The notes under the pieces are model-generated. The model was not told where the DNA came from, searched no databases, and saw only the letters and a list, made by a program, of their open reading frames with translations. Both the position numbers and the translations under genes were made by a program. This document shows positions 1-11,505 of a stretch of DNA of 64,000 nucleotides, piece by piece; within the stretch, counting starts at the first letter, position 1, and every line of letters starts with the position of its first letter. Source of the DNA: Neckera pumila. Taxonomy: Eukaryota > Streptophyta > Bryopsida > Hypnales > Neckeraceae. The DNA is taken from NCBI GenBank assembly GCA_963969595.1, contig OZ018413.1, forward strand, positions 17,101,711 to 17,165,710, given 5' to 3'.

Positions 1-12
1 TTTGATACCAAT

Positions 13-231
13 CACTAGAAGAAAACTGCATTACATTCCCTGAAAACGCGTCACCTTGTTTTCGTTGAGTTTGTGTTTCAAAACAAAGTAGAAAAGCCAA
101 AAAAACGTAGTTTTCTGTGTTTTCTTGCATTTTTTGCATTTTGACTGTGTTTTTCCTGTGTTTTGAAACGGGAACTCAACGAAAACAAACTGACATGTTT
201 TCAGGGAATTTAATACAGTTTTCTTCTAGTG
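13..231. mobile_element. CACTA-type MITE with long terminal inverted repeats
   Basis: The element begins CACTAGAAGAAAACTG and ends with the inverse, CAGTTTTCTTCTAGTG. The two arms pair over roughly 85-100 bases with mismatches, leaving a short AT-rich centre. A 3-bp direct repeat AAT (10-12 and 232-234) flanks it, which is the target-site size of CACTA transposons. It has no coding capacity; a 63-codon open frame inside is a by-product of the arm sequence. It was presumably mobilised by an autonomous CACTA element with CACTAG-type ends. Confidence 0.85.
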
Positions 232-234
232 AAT

Positions 235-345
235 TCTTCTTATCTTTCAAGAAATATTTACTGAAAATTATTTCAAAAAGCTTTGCCTCCCCAAAATTCA
301 CTTTTTAGCTCTTAAATGGGCGATTTTTAGACCTATTACCTTGTG
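235..345. repeat. Dispersed repeat, copy 1 (partner at 52550-52650)
   Basis: The stretch containing TTTGCCTCCCCAAAATTCA, then GCTCTTAAATGGG-like and GACCTATTACCTT-like blocks, reappears in the same orientation and order near 52550-52650. It starts directly beside the CACTA MITE. No terminal repeats or coding potential are visible, so the repeat class is unknown. Confidence 0.45.
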
Positions 346-429
346 TGTTTTGAAGAATCTTAGAGTTCAAAAGAAATCTACAAATTCAAAATGGCAACTG
401 TGCGTGGCATGGCGGTTGCCATTTATTTA

Positions 430-630
430 CAGTAGAACCTCCCTAAGTTGATCCTCCATAAGCTAATAAACCTTTGTAAGGTAATTTTATCAAACCGGTC
501 CCGGACTTGTCCCCATAACAAAGGTTATGACTAAAAATTACCCTCCATAAGCTAATTAACCTCCCTAATGTAATCTTGTCAGACCATTTGAAACTGGTCT
601 GGGATTGATTAGTTTAGAGCGGTTCTACTG
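430..630. mobile_element. Pogo/Emigrant-like MITE with TA target duplication
   Basis: The ends are CAGTAGAACCTCCCTAAG and an imperfect inverse ending GGTTCTACTG, with TA on both sides (428-429 and 631-632). The CAGTARAACCTC terminus and TA target are typical of the Emigrant/Lemi/pogo branch of Tc1-mariner in plants. The 201-bp element has internal copies of a TCCATAAGCTAATNAACC motif and no open reading frame. Confidence 0.8.
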
Positions 631-632
631 TA

Positions 633-2185
633 CAATGTTTATATATGGATTTTCAATTCCAGTCCATTGTGAGTCAGTTGACCATCGATAGTCTCAAAGA
701 AGGTTTAGTTCCATTCAACAATTACAATCTTAGTGAGAGGCCAAAGCTAGGCGGCTCCAACTTATTTATCCCACTGCAATATTATTCGCCCATGAAATGA
801 ATTGGACGTGCGTAAGTTATCTTTGATCGATGCAGTCTTATCTCCTCACTGTGCCTCGCATGGAATGCAAAAAGGCAACCGGGGTTCATCTAGTATAGCA
901 TGTGCTAAAACATACATTGCATTGGTTGTCTTTTTCCCAACAATTGCAGTGCAACAGGAAGGAACCAAACACACACAATGAACAAGCAAGCACAGGGAAG
1001 GCCTAAACAAGGGGACGAACCTAAATGTGCTGCACAAACAACGATGAGGCAGATGACAGGAGGTCTAGAGCACACACACAGAGCAGGAGGAGATGATGAG
1101 CACAAGCATGGAGCAACGTTCAAAGAACTGGCTAAAATTTGCTCCATTGCTACTTAAAATTTTCAGTAGCTAAATGTACATTGGAGAAAATCCTTGAGAA
1201 AATTAGATTTTAGCCAAGACTTCAACAACCAATAGAATTTGATAGTTATTTTGTTACTTCCTCCACATTGGAATTAGCATCTACTTAGTCAACTTTGGGT
1301 TATAGTATTCCCAATCATCCTTTACAACTTGCAAAATTCGTTCTTTTCTATTTTTTTTAAATTGCCACTCACTCTCAAGGTAGCCAAAGTTGATGCCTGT
1401 TTATCTTGAAGGTAGCATATTCCATAAACTAGTTTTGGTTTAGAATTAGCACATCTGTCGGAATTTCGAGAATATGCACCTTGCATTTCATTTGCTGAGT
1501 TCTGGAAAAAAAAAGGAACAGTAGGTAGTTCTCATGATTCCACATGCATTCCCTTGATTTCTGACTTTCTCCTCACCAAACAAAGCCAAGTGGATCAACT
1601 GCAAAGCAGCATGACAAGAAATCGACAGACAAAACAACAAGCACGAAGCCAGAGGATGGAAGAGCAGGAATCGGGGGAAGGTATTGGCGGGCAATCTAAT
1701 GGCCCTCCGTCATTCGCAAAGGCTGAGTTTGGGCTGCAGACCCGGTCGAAAATTCTCTGCGCCCCCTTCACTGCCCTGCCCGTGGCGACCAAAACTGAAG
1801 GCTGCCCACCGAGCCACGTGGCCAACCTCCCAACTGCCGGCATGTAGTTCATAGTCCAGGGACTCCAGGGACCCCCATCTCATACCTTCGATTCTTCCAA
1901 GTTCAGTTCACAGTAAAAGTTCTGGCTCTATCTTCCTTCATTGAGAAGTTTACCTGTACTTCAGAATCTGATGAAATGTCCTTCTAGGTATTTCCTCCCT
2001 CCACCAAAACAAAGAAAAAAACAAAAAAGGAAACCGCATAATATTTACAAATATATTCACTATTACCTTCCAAGAGGAAATATAGAGAACCGGGAGTAAG
2101 GTTTTTTTACTTATACATTTACTACTAGCACAGAAATGGAAATTCAAGAACTCATATAAACAAAACAAAAGTTCTACATTTACAA
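633..2185. other. Intergenic, no gene recognised
   Basis: Short open frames near 850-1150 and 1550-1850 on both strands show no family motif, and their composition is like the surrounding DNA. This is where the second terminus of the piggyBac-like element should lie, but no TTAACCC-type end was found. Confidence 0.5.
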
Positions 2186-5160
2186 TCACCAATGATTTTT
2201 CCAGTAGCACGCTCCCTTGCAAATATGTCCCTGGCAACCTAGACACATTTGATTCGTCCACCTCCCACATATGAAGCAATTCGCCCTTTTCCTCCCCATA
2301 CTCCTTACGCCATGTGCTGATGCTAGATGGGGTGACATTGTCGAATATCCTTTAGTGCAACCAGTCCATTTAGCAGTCAGTTCCTTCGCCAATTGCATTT
2401 GGAAAGAAAGGTGAGTCATAGGTTCCTCCAAAAATCTAAAACTAATGTCACTGTGAATTATCCAAGCATTGCACATAGTAGTATCAAGTAAGTAACAGAA
2501 CACACGATGCCACCACTTGTTGCTTCGTGTCAAACAAGAATAGACCCCTCTTAGTTGATCGGAAGTATCAACACCCCTCATGTTTCTTGTATACTGCAAA
2601 ACCATGGACCTATTTGAACTTTCTTCTTCTTCCCTCTATTGGTACGGTATACAAACTGCCTTGGTTCCGGTGGTGATGTTGGTTCGGCATGTGTGGACAA
2701 CAGAATGACCGCTTTCTTGTCTTTCCACACAGCACAACATATGTTCTCCTCTTCATGCATTTGGTAATCAATCCACCCGTAGTCCTTTTTTTAGTTACCG
2801 CTTTAGCGTACAATGCCCGTGGTACATACTTGCGGTTGGCTTTGAAAGTCCCCGTGGCCATTATTCCGTCCTCCAGTAAAACTAAAAATAACGGGACAGA
2901 TGTGAAGAAATTATCCGTTGTCACTATGTGGCCCTTCCACCCAAAAACCTTCAAAAGAAGCTTCACAGCATGGCATCCTTGTAGCCCTTTGCCTTTGCCA
3001 CTGTGTAGAGGTTCATCTTCCACGATGTCGTTTTTGTCACTACTGCCATCACCCTCTGAATGTTCATCATGTGGATTTCCATCTTTACCGCAGTAGATTT
3101 GAAAGTTCCACACGTACTTTGACAACGCATCGGCCGCCGCCCATACTTTTATACCAAAACGAACGGGCTTGTTCGGCATATACTGTCGAATGGGACAGTA
3201 TTTTCCCTTGTACATGACCATGCTTTCGTCTACCGTTAACTACTGAATGGGGGACCACATTCGTTTGAAGTTGTCACAGACCTCACCAATCATCTACCTC
3301 AGTTTATGTAGCTTGTCATATGTAGGGCTTTTGCAATCCTTCACATTGTCTTCAGCATTGATCACATGCAAGCACCTAGTGATGCATTCAAACCTATCTC
3401 TCCTCAATATTTGAGAGATAACGTGGCAATGGTAAAGTGGTTCTTCTTTAGACTAGTACAATCGTTGGTTGGGCAATTTTTTAATGCCCATGTATAGACA
3501 TATGGCAAGATATGCTTGGAACTCCGCTAGGCCCTATGGTGTCCAATCCAGTCCACCTCTTGTTCCTCCGTCATCATAAAATACTTTTGAAGCAAAGTCA
3601 TTAGTCTCCCTTACAATTTGCCTCTGCAATTTCAAAGGCCAAAACTTCTCAAATAATCCTAGTACTGATGGAAGGTGGCCATATGGATGTGTACAACCTG
3701 AGCTGGGTCCATTGAAAGGAACTGGGGATTCCTGTAATGCGGAGAATTTGAATTCCAAGAGTCCTCACTAAAGCAACTAAGAGGAGGGTCTTTCACAACA
3801 GCTTTGCCCTTCTAACTTCTCTTGACTTTCCGTTTCTGTATTTTTTTTTGGGCAGGCCGATACCACAAATCGTCACTACTACCACTGCCTTCCTGGGAAT
3901 CCTTAGGTGAAGATTTCTTGCCGTTGCTCCCACTGGCCGCATTCATTTCCGCAAATGCCTCAGATGCTGGCGCTGCATTCATCTTCCTACATCTGGCCCT
4001 TCCTTTCCGCGTGACAGTTCCTCTGCTTCTGCCACGCCCCCTATCGATTTGAAATTTGCCTCCATTTAGGTTTTGGTCGCCTCCATTTAGGTTCTCCTCC
4101 ACTCCATCTAGGCTGCCTGTATTTAGATGTGTGGTTCCGTTTGCAGCGCCCCGTCCCCGACTTCCACCAACAACATTGCAACCCCAACCTCTTCTCTCAC
4201 CACCGCATCCTGCGTGACCTGCTGCTTGCTGCTCCGTGATTAGTTTGGGGCGTGGTCTCCCGGCCCTTTCAAATTCTCCCTCCAATAGCGTTGATTCCGA
4301 GTCACATTGCTCCCTCCTTAGCGGATTGCTAGAACTTGCAGCTGCAGTCAATCCCTTCCTGATCTCCTCCTCAGTGTCTTCGTTTGATGAGAGCGGCGTA
4401 AGTGCATTTGAGGAACTATTGCAGAAGAAACCTTCTACTGAGGAAGGATTTCCGTCGTACACTTCATAGTCACTTCATAGTGAAGTTGTTCTCGGACAAT
4501 GTGGCCTGGTATAATAATCCGACGCCTTCTTTGTAGCCTTCCGTCGTCATTTTGATGTTGTTTCACATGAGAACGCCTTTGCTGCGGTCTGTCCACTACG
4601 CCCTCACAAACTTTGTGCTCTTCCCCATTTCCAAATCTCACCCGTAGAAATTTCTGTTTTTTACAAGGGTCTATTCTTTCTTCAATCACGATAGCTTCAC
4701 TCCAGTGCTCCATGTCTTCAGAAGGGTTATGTATGTCGTCAAGTTGAAGCTGTCTTTGGATTTTGACCACCTCACCAGTGACCGCTGTCCCTTCTAAGCT
4801 ATTGCGCTCCATGACCAAAGTTTGGGAAGTTGTGTTTTTCACCTTCTGAACCGGGCGGGTTGTTGTTGTCTGTATCTGTGCAGGTGTGGGTGGTGCTGAT
4901 CTGCCTGCTGCGTCTAGCAACGACCGCTCCTCTGGCACTGTAGCTACCACAAAAGTTGGCTGCGACCGCTCCTCTGCTGCTACTCTGCGCGTCTGAACTA
5001 TCGATGTTTGGTAGTTTGGCGGTTCTAATCCGGCAGCAGTTTCGGCTATCAAGTAAGAGGGTGACCTTCTTTTCTCCTGAATTCCGTGAGACTCCATCAT
5101 TCTGTCGTTGCTCTTGCGCCGGGCTGCGCTCCGTGCTTGCATCTTCAATTTCATCGTCAT
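2186..5160 (-). pseudogene. PiggyBac-type transposase, disrupted
   Basis: Minus-strand pieces join into a piggyBac (DDE_Tnp_1_7) transposase. The N-terminal part (about 5160-3812) is a long low-complexity acidic/basic region. The catalytic domain starts near 3720 (LFEKFWPLKLQRQIV). The three catalytic aspartates remain readable in TVDESMV (about 3230), VTTDNFFTS (about 2920) and GVDTSDQ (about 2575). A Cys-rich C-terminal tail (CFICGRW, then MCLGCQGHICKG) follows. The frame is broken by three in-frame TAG codons between about 3235 and 3470 and by two frame changes, near 2760 and near 2605. It is therefore not functional as one protein unless unusual processing occurs. The superfamily call is firm; whether introns explain any of the breaks is uncertain. 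From memory, piggyBac transposases are unusual in plants. Confidence 0.85.
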
Positions 5161-5959
5161 GGTGTTCAAGTTTGGAGCAAGGAAAAATCAGCTCTCTAAG
5201 CGCTCTGTGTACTTCTGTGGAAAAACCTCGCAGATGGCCCTATAGCCTTTTAGAAGTCCATCCAAGAAGTTTGGAGGCCCATGAACACCAGAGCCAACGT
5301 AAGTGCTGTGGAGATCTGTTGTACTCCTTAGTGCTGTCTCTCTTCAATTTAGGTAGAATGATCAAGTACTCCTCGTCTAGCTTTCACAGCAAATACTCTA
5401 TTTGCCATTTTCGAGCTCTGTGTTTTCTCACTAAATGCGTAGCTATGATCCTTGCTTCAAAAGCACACCACTTTGGTGGTGGAGGAGGATATGGAAGTCT
5501 ATTGTATTCTCTCTTCTGTCTTGGTTTCGGCATTGTTCCAGTGACTTTCAGTAGGAACAATGCTCAACTGTCAATAGGAAAAAACGGCTTGTCCTACCAC
5601 CGAGAACTGTCCGGACAGTGACTTGGCAATATGCCCGCAACTAAATTCTTGGATATTCATATGAAGTTTTCTGTCTCAGGCTACTTCTTGTATTCTAGAA
5701 AAAAATTTCACCTCACTCACCACTGTGTACTTGGTCAGAGACCTAGACCGCCATTTGCCTGAATACCTTACTGTTTTTATTGCCTTCATTCATTTTACTT
5801 CGTCGTACAGGGCTGCATGACTGCGCTCTCACGTCCCAAAGAATCACAAGCCAGCCAACTACAAGCCCAAAAAATCAAAGAATGCCAAAATGATGAATTT
5901 TTTCGTCCAGGGCCTAATTTCTCATCCAAATGGTACAAAATGGCGCTGGCGGTGTTACA

Positions 5960-5966
5960 GGGTTAA
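5960..5966. other. Candidate piggyBac-type terminus, GGG + TTAA
   Basis: About 800 bp upstream of the transposase start lies ...TTACAGGGTTAA, the expected inner-to-outer order of a piggyBac end next to its TTAA target. What follows immediately outward is the interior of a CACTA MITE, so this looks like an insertion junction. The matching opposite end was not found in the window. Confidence 0.5.
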
Positions 5967-6101
5967 GTAAGGTTTTTAGTAAAATTTTAGTGAATAGACA
6001 GTCTTTTCAGTGAAATTTTATTAAAAAACTTACTTAAAAGTCATCATTTAAAAGACAATACTACTAGGACTATACTTAAAACACCTCTTTTTCTTGTAGT
6101 G
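5963..6101. mobile_element. Partial CACTA MITE, one arm cut at TTAA
   Basis: The right end TTTTTCTTGTAGTG and the subterminal block resemble the complete MITE at 50493-50715. Its inner arms, TTAAGTAAGGTTTTTAGTAA and the inverse at about 6020-6050, pair with each other. The outer left arm (about 70 bases including CACTAC) is missing, and the break is exactly at a TTAA that abuts the piggyBac-like terminus. Confidence 0.65.
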
Positions 6102-6210
6102 GAATAAGTAGTTTGCCTTACCTTAAGAAAGTTACTTTACAAATCATCAAAGTCAACAAATATTTACATTTGTACACATGGAGATTCATGAGTCCTAATT
6201 AAAACACTTA

Positions 6211-6625
6211 GAGCATCCCCACAGCTTGCTTGCCAAGGAGGCACGGCCAATGGCTACTTGGCGAGCACCTATGCACCTGGCCCGTGTCTACCGCATGCAC
6301 CCTACCGCAGCACCAGATGGGGACATGGGGTGGAGGCACGAGATGTTATGTACGAAGTCCAAGACCTCTCATCTCCCTCCATTCACACTTCCACACCTCT
6401 CAACATTCAACATTCAAACCATACCTTTAATTATTGCATTGAAATGACAAAAAGAGCTGATACTAGACCATGAGCAAGCTCCTTGATTTGGCAGTCTGCT
6501 CTCCAAATTTGGCTGTGACCAACCACTTTTTTCTCCTCCCCGTACCTGTCGTGAAATACTTCACTTGCCCTGGCTCGGCAACTTACTGAGTCTACGCTGC
6601 TCCTTGAGCTCTAGTGTGGATGCTC
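6211..6625. mobile_element. PIF/Harbinger-like MITE (GAGCATCCCCACA ends)
   Basis: It starts GAGCATCCCCACA after TTA (6208-6210). It ends in the inverse of GAGCATCCACACT before TCA (6626-6628), a 3-bp target duplication with one change. The termini match the elements at 7628-8022 and, less closely, 16848-17155. The overlapping open frames at 6226-6473 lie inside it and look non-coding. Confidence 0.6.
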
Positions 6626-6674
6626 TCAGGCAATTTTAACACATATATATGGGGTAACAGATACCCCGGGTGGA

Positions 6675-7552
6675 CTATACAATCCCCTACCAAAAGTTTC
6701 CGTAATTGCAATTCAAACCATTTCGTTTTCTTGGCACAATGTAGAATGCACTTGGCAATTTTGGTTTGCACAATCAACAATCACATCTACGCATTTCCCA
6801 TCAAGTATAGCAAGTTTTAGTTTCAAAAAATCCAAAACTCTATTTTGGTGAATTTTTTCATTTAATTTCCATGGTTTTACATGATAATTCACTGAAAATT
6901 ATCAGTGACGAATTTTTTAAATTTTCTTGCGGATAATATAGAAAACATCTATACACACATCTTTCCTTCAACAAGCATCTCCAAAAAAAATTCAATATTC
7001 TTTCTATAGAAATTTCAATGTTAAAGTGACAATGCCCTAATTTTGGAAAACAAATATTCTTTTATTGTAATTAGATTGGCAAAGTAACTACACCATCACA
7101 TTCAAATGCACAAAATCAGTAACAATGTAAAGGACAAAGCAAAAAATTCTAATCACAATAAAAAGATATCTATTTTTCAAATTTAGGGTAGTGTCACACC
7201 AATACTAAAATTTCTAAAGAGGGAATTGTGAAACTTTTTTGGAGATGCTTGTTGAAAAAAAATGTTGGTATGAATGTTTCCTACATATCTCTACAACTAA
7301 ATTAAAAAAATTTGTCAACAATATTTTTCTATAGATTATCATATAAAATCATGAAAATTAAATGAAAAAATTCAACAAAAATGGAATTTGGGTTTCTTTG
7401 AAACTAAAATTTGATATGCTTGATTGGGATTGCGTAAGATATGAATGGTGATTGTGGGAAACAAAAAGTATCAAGTGCGTTCTACATTGTGCAAAGGAAA
7501 GTGAATGATCCAAATTGCAATCACGTAAACTTTTGGTAGAGGACTGTATTGT
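6675..7552. repeat. Large foldback element, arms about 400 bp
   Basis: The left arm beginning TACAATCCCCTACCAAAAG is the inverse of the right arm ending TTTTGGTAGAGGACTGTATT. Pairing continues inward through matched blocks such as CATCAAGTATAGCAAGTTTT and ATTTAATTTCCATGGTTTTA to a centre near 7100. No coding potential and no convincing target duplication were seen, so the superfamily is unassigned. Confidence 0.7.
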
Positions 7553-7627
7553 AGTATGAATTGCTCTTCATGCAATTTTGATTTTACCACTCAGTTCAAT
7601 TACCAAATCCCAAATTACTATTCCTAA

Positions 7628-8022
7628 GGCCAACCTCACAACTAGCTTGCGGAAAAGGGGGCGCCAAATGGGCAAACTTCAATGTTTGGCATACGGACAT
7701 ATTAATTGAAGAGTCATGGCCCCATGCGAAGACTCACCAAGTGATCAAATATCCACTAATAGTCCTTATTTTATTATTATGAATTATGAAGAGAATCTAT
7801 TCAAATTTTCAAGAGAAGCTTTTCACAAGGTATTTTCAAAAGGATTTTTGTAAAGCTTAGTGAGCCAACGTCCTAGAGTCTTCCATTTATTTGTACCCTT
7901 CAATTTTGGCCATGGCCGGGCATGTTTTTTCACTTGGAGTACATGCCGTGGGCCAATTTATAAGCCACTGCCCACCCATTGCCCGTGTTGAGTGCCTTTA
8001 GTGCCCTACTGTGAGGTTGCTC
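7628..8022. mobile_element. PIF/Harbinger-like MITE with TAA duplication
   Basis: TAA (7625-7627 and 8023-8025) flanks an element starting GGCCAACCTCACA and ending in the inverse of GAGCAACCTCACA. The 3-bp TWA target and short GAGCAWCYYCACA-like termini fit Tourist/PIF MITEs. It is non-coding. Confidence 0.6.
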
Positions 8023-8029
8023 TAAGTGC

Positions 8030-9829
8030 TGCTGCTGCAATTGGTGATCTGCCTGTTGTATATGGAGTAATATAAATGACAACACAGCTGCAATTTGATT
8101 TGCTTTTTCCAAGCCTCTATGGTTGTCAGTCAACAATGACCTTCTTGTATAAATAAGCCTGCTATAGTTTTAAAAAAAAAAAAAAAAAAAGCTTGCTACA
8201 CCTCCTCACACGACTGCTAATCTCACCAGAATTGCTTGTATGCTGAACCTGACTTTTGAGAGGTTTTTGAGTTTTGGGGAAGTCAAAGTGGACGTACATT
8301 TTGTCGACAACGAGAGGGTTTTGCACACCTGCCTTGAAGTCAACATTATTGTGGACGTGTTCTTACGATACTCTGAGCAAGGGTTGGACGTATCCTAAAT
8401 TACACAAGATTTCGGGTTTTTGAGAAGATGATCAGTGCTCGGTGATTTCTATTTGTCATCAAGAGGGTGAGGTCACATATGCAAGAAGACGTTCGGCTTA
8501 CCTACCTTTGGACTTTGACGAAGTTACCCTAACAACAAAGACATGTCAATAATTGTAGATATTGATGTTGAAGTCTATAAAACTATGGTTGTAAATCTCC
8601 TTTATTTGGGCCTCTTGTTTTGCCTTCCCACTCCAAAGGCAAGATCATTGATGAACGAAATGAATGGGATATTGCAACAAATAAACATGGCAATGCCTAA
8701 TGCCTTATCTACCAAACACCAAGCCTTTGGTTCTTTATCGTTCACTAGAATTTTCACAGACAAGTTTGAGCTCAACCCCTCACAAGCACCTTTATCTATG
8801 AGTTCTAGATCATTAGGCCATGCCAAGTCATGTGTTAATAATTCTTAACATGTCCAGATGGAGGCACAAGTCATTCTCTGATTCCGAGCCATAAATAAGT
8901 ATACCAACCTATGTAGCACACATGTTTCCCACATCACTGCATCCTTCTACAATAACTATGATACTGATAGTGTAGAATGTTGAGATATTACTGTGGCAAC
9001 CTAATTTCCCTATTTAGTGTAGGTTATTTTGCTTATCCATGTTACTTTCAGCAGAATATATATTGTTTAGGGACTTGGACAATCTTAGTTTATCTCAGGT
9101 GTGCAATTGATCACCCACTTAATTGAAGGGTGTTGGCATCTCGGTAACTTGGTCTTTTTCACACATGTAAGTGTAAACCACTAAATACGGTGTCGTATTG
9201 TACATTTTGTACATAGTGTAAAAATATATATTATATGTTTTATTGAGTAGCTTCAAGGTGATGCCTTCTTGTTGAGGTGCATGACATCTATATAAGAAGA
9301 CAGATCTGCCTAAGTGTTTCATCAAATTCCATAAATGGTAGTTGTTTTCTACTTTAGGTTTAAAATGTCAAACTGGAGGGGTTTTTTTGAGTTTCAAGAT
9401 GAAGAATCTCAACCGGAGTGTGAGTTTGAATTTTCTCAAATTCCTGCAGATGGAGTGATATTTTGATTGGAACTCTAGTCTTTTTACCTCTACTAGACGT
9501 GTGTTGAGTTTGAGTTCTTCATTCCATAGTTGGAGTGATTTCTTGCATTAGTTTTGTATTTGTAAAGTAGTATGAGGAAATTATTCAAATAGTTTGCCTT
9601 CTCGGTGAACTTGAATGAATTTTCTTCTAAGTTAAAGATAAAGAAATAGTTGTGGGCCAAGTGAGTGCTCAATTATTTTTGTTGTAGCCTTGAAGAGTGA
9701 GTTAGGAGCGGACCCCACTTGTTTGTGTGGTTAGAATGAAGATAGGGTGAGGAAAAAGGGGATACTGTGGATCTTCTCTCTCATTGTGAATTTAGAGAGG
9801 ACCCCAAATGTTTGGAGGGCTATTTTGTT
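8030..9829. other. Intergenic, no gene recognised
   Basis: There is a poly(A) tract at about 8171-8190 and otherwise unstructured AT-rich DNA. The 101-codon frame at 8543-8848 has no recognisable motif and a similar-sized frame opposes it, so neither is called. Confidence 0.5.
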
Positions 9830-10318
9830 GGGAGTTTGAAGAGTTTTGAAATGAAATTTGAAGGAGTTGTGTATCATGGTGTGTATTTTTTAAATTGATC
9901 TCATTTGCTTGATTTGGAGTTGTGAATCAAAAGTTGTGCTAGTTTGAGTGGAGGGGATTTTGTTGCCTTTGAAACTAAAAGGCAGAGACTTCGATCAGCC
10001 ATAAAAGACGGAAAGGTTTTTGATTTACAATGAAATTTGAAAGAAGTGTAGAAAATTGTGTTAGCTTTTCATAAAGCTATCATTTGTTCTATTTGGAGTT
10101 TTTATGAGTGAGTTGTGAGTGTAGAAGTGAAGGAGGGTTTGTTGCCCTTTTTCTCTCAAGGCCGAAACTTTGGATGGCCATAGATATTGAATAGAGTTTT
10201 AGAAATGTTTAAGATTTGGAGAAATTGTAGAAAATTGTGTTAGATATTTATAAAGCTATCACTCGTTCTATTTGGAGTTTGTATGAGTGAGTTGTGAGTG
10301 AAGAAGTGAAAGAGGGTC
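9830..10318. repeat. Diverged tandem repeat, about 180-bp unit, three copies
   Basis: The block GAAAATTGTGTTAG recurs at 10051 and 10230, and the preceding GAAATTTGAA-type block at about 9852 and 10032, giving a period near 180. Each unit includes TTTGGAGTT and a GAGGG...TTGTTGCC tail. The third unit runs directly into the GGT microsatellite where the earlier units carry GGGTTTGTTGCC. Confidence 0.7.
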
Positions 10319-10548
10319 TGGTGGTGGTGGTGGTGGTGGTGGTGGTGGGGGTGGTGGTGGTGGTGGTGGTGGTGGTGGTGGTGGTGGTGGTGGTGGTGGT
10401 GGTGGTGGTGGTGGTGGTGGGGGTGGTGGTGGTGGTGGTGGTGGTGGTGGTGGGGGTGGTGGTGGTGGTGGTGGTGGTGGTGGGGGTGGTGGTGGGGGTG
10501 GCGGTGGTGGTGGTGGTGGTGGTGGTGGTGGTGGGGGGGGGGGGCTTG
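10319..10548. repeat. (GGT)n microsatellite
   Basis: About 225 bp of nearly pure GGT with occasional GGG interruptions and a final G run. It gives long poly-valine (plus) and poly-proline (minus) open frames, which are artefacts of the repeat and not genes. Confidence 0.95.
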
Positions 10549-11225
10549 TGGTTTTGTAAACTTTGTTGTTGCGGGCGGCTTGGTTTACACCATTGCTAGC
10601 CTCATTTTGTGTCATGGGTGACGAAGTGGGGTTAATTGCCTACATGGTCGAGACTTGCTTGTTCTCACGGTGAAGCTTGATTCTTAAAGCTGGTCACCGG
10701 GAGTTTAAAAGTTTAGGAGCCCATCATCCGGACGGCATATTGTGTTATGCTGTCCCATTTTACCTATCCGAGGACTATGGTTTCTTATCACCTACTTGAC
10801 CGAACCCTGACCCGTTTAGAGCCAGCCTCAGGATAGGCCAACCAGGAGCAGTTTCAAAGTGAAGTTGAAGATTCGACATTCTAAGTAGAAGATTCAAGGT
10901 TTGAGGTACAAAATTTGACGCGATCGTTACACACCCTAGTCCTAAACCATTTCAAATTGCAGCCAAAATCTCTGTGATTTCCCAAGGCAAACTCTTTCGA
11001 CACGACAACGGAGTGTGTATTATCTGATTGTTGATCCCTGCCTTGAACTTGTACATATGGGATGGTTCCACGTCTTCTATTCTGAGGGCATCTACAACAT
11101 AGAATGCTATATTTGTTAATTAAAATGACAAAGTTTAAAAAAACTAGAGATATATTTCTAATCAACTGTCTGGATCCTGGGATCAATATCTGTCCTATTT
11201 TCTAAGTATCACTAACAGCTTTGTG
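10549..11225. other. Intergenic, no gene recognised
   Basis: A somewhat GC-richer stretch with no convincing exon, domain or terminal repeat. Confidence 0.5.
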
Positions 11226-11235
11226 CAATTGAATG

Positions 11236-11495
11236 GTAGGACGTTAAATCCATCTCACGAAGTGGAAGCAGCAGGATAAGTTTTGTGTTTTCTGGGGTTA
11301 AAGTAAAAAAACAGCCTCCTATTTTGTGTTGTGTCTAGGGTATGCTATAGACCTCTCCTAGCTAATTTGGCTCTGATTGCAAATATGAATTCAAAATTTG
11401 TCAGAAAATTTTGTGTGGCAAAATGTTCCTGCGTTTTTCTTTGGAATAAATCCACCCTGCTTGAATCCACTTCGTGGGATGGATTTAATGTCCCC
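11236..11495. mobile_element. Mutator-like MITE, copy A
   Basis: The terminal repeats are GGACGTTAAATCCATC (from 11239) and the inverse GGATGGATTTAATGTCC (ending 11493), with a second matched pair CACGAAGTGG / CCACTTCGTG inside. A 10-bp direct repeat CAATTGAATG occurs at 11226-11235 and 11496-11505; its size fits Mutator-type insertion. The interior resembles, in reverse orientation, the element at 17281-17533. Confidence 0.7.
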
Positions 11496-11505
11496 CAATT
11501 GAATG

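Noticed and set aside
1554..1852. 97- and 85-codon ORFs on opposite strands
   Set aside because: No motif, similar lengths on both strands, no splice-supported neighbours.
2689..3217. Plus-strand ORFs opposite the piggyBac domain
   Set aside because: Antisense of conserved transposase sequence.
10268..10615. Poly-proline (minus) and poly-valine (plus) open frames
   Set aside because: Produced entirely by the GGT microsatellite; no start context, domain or splice support.
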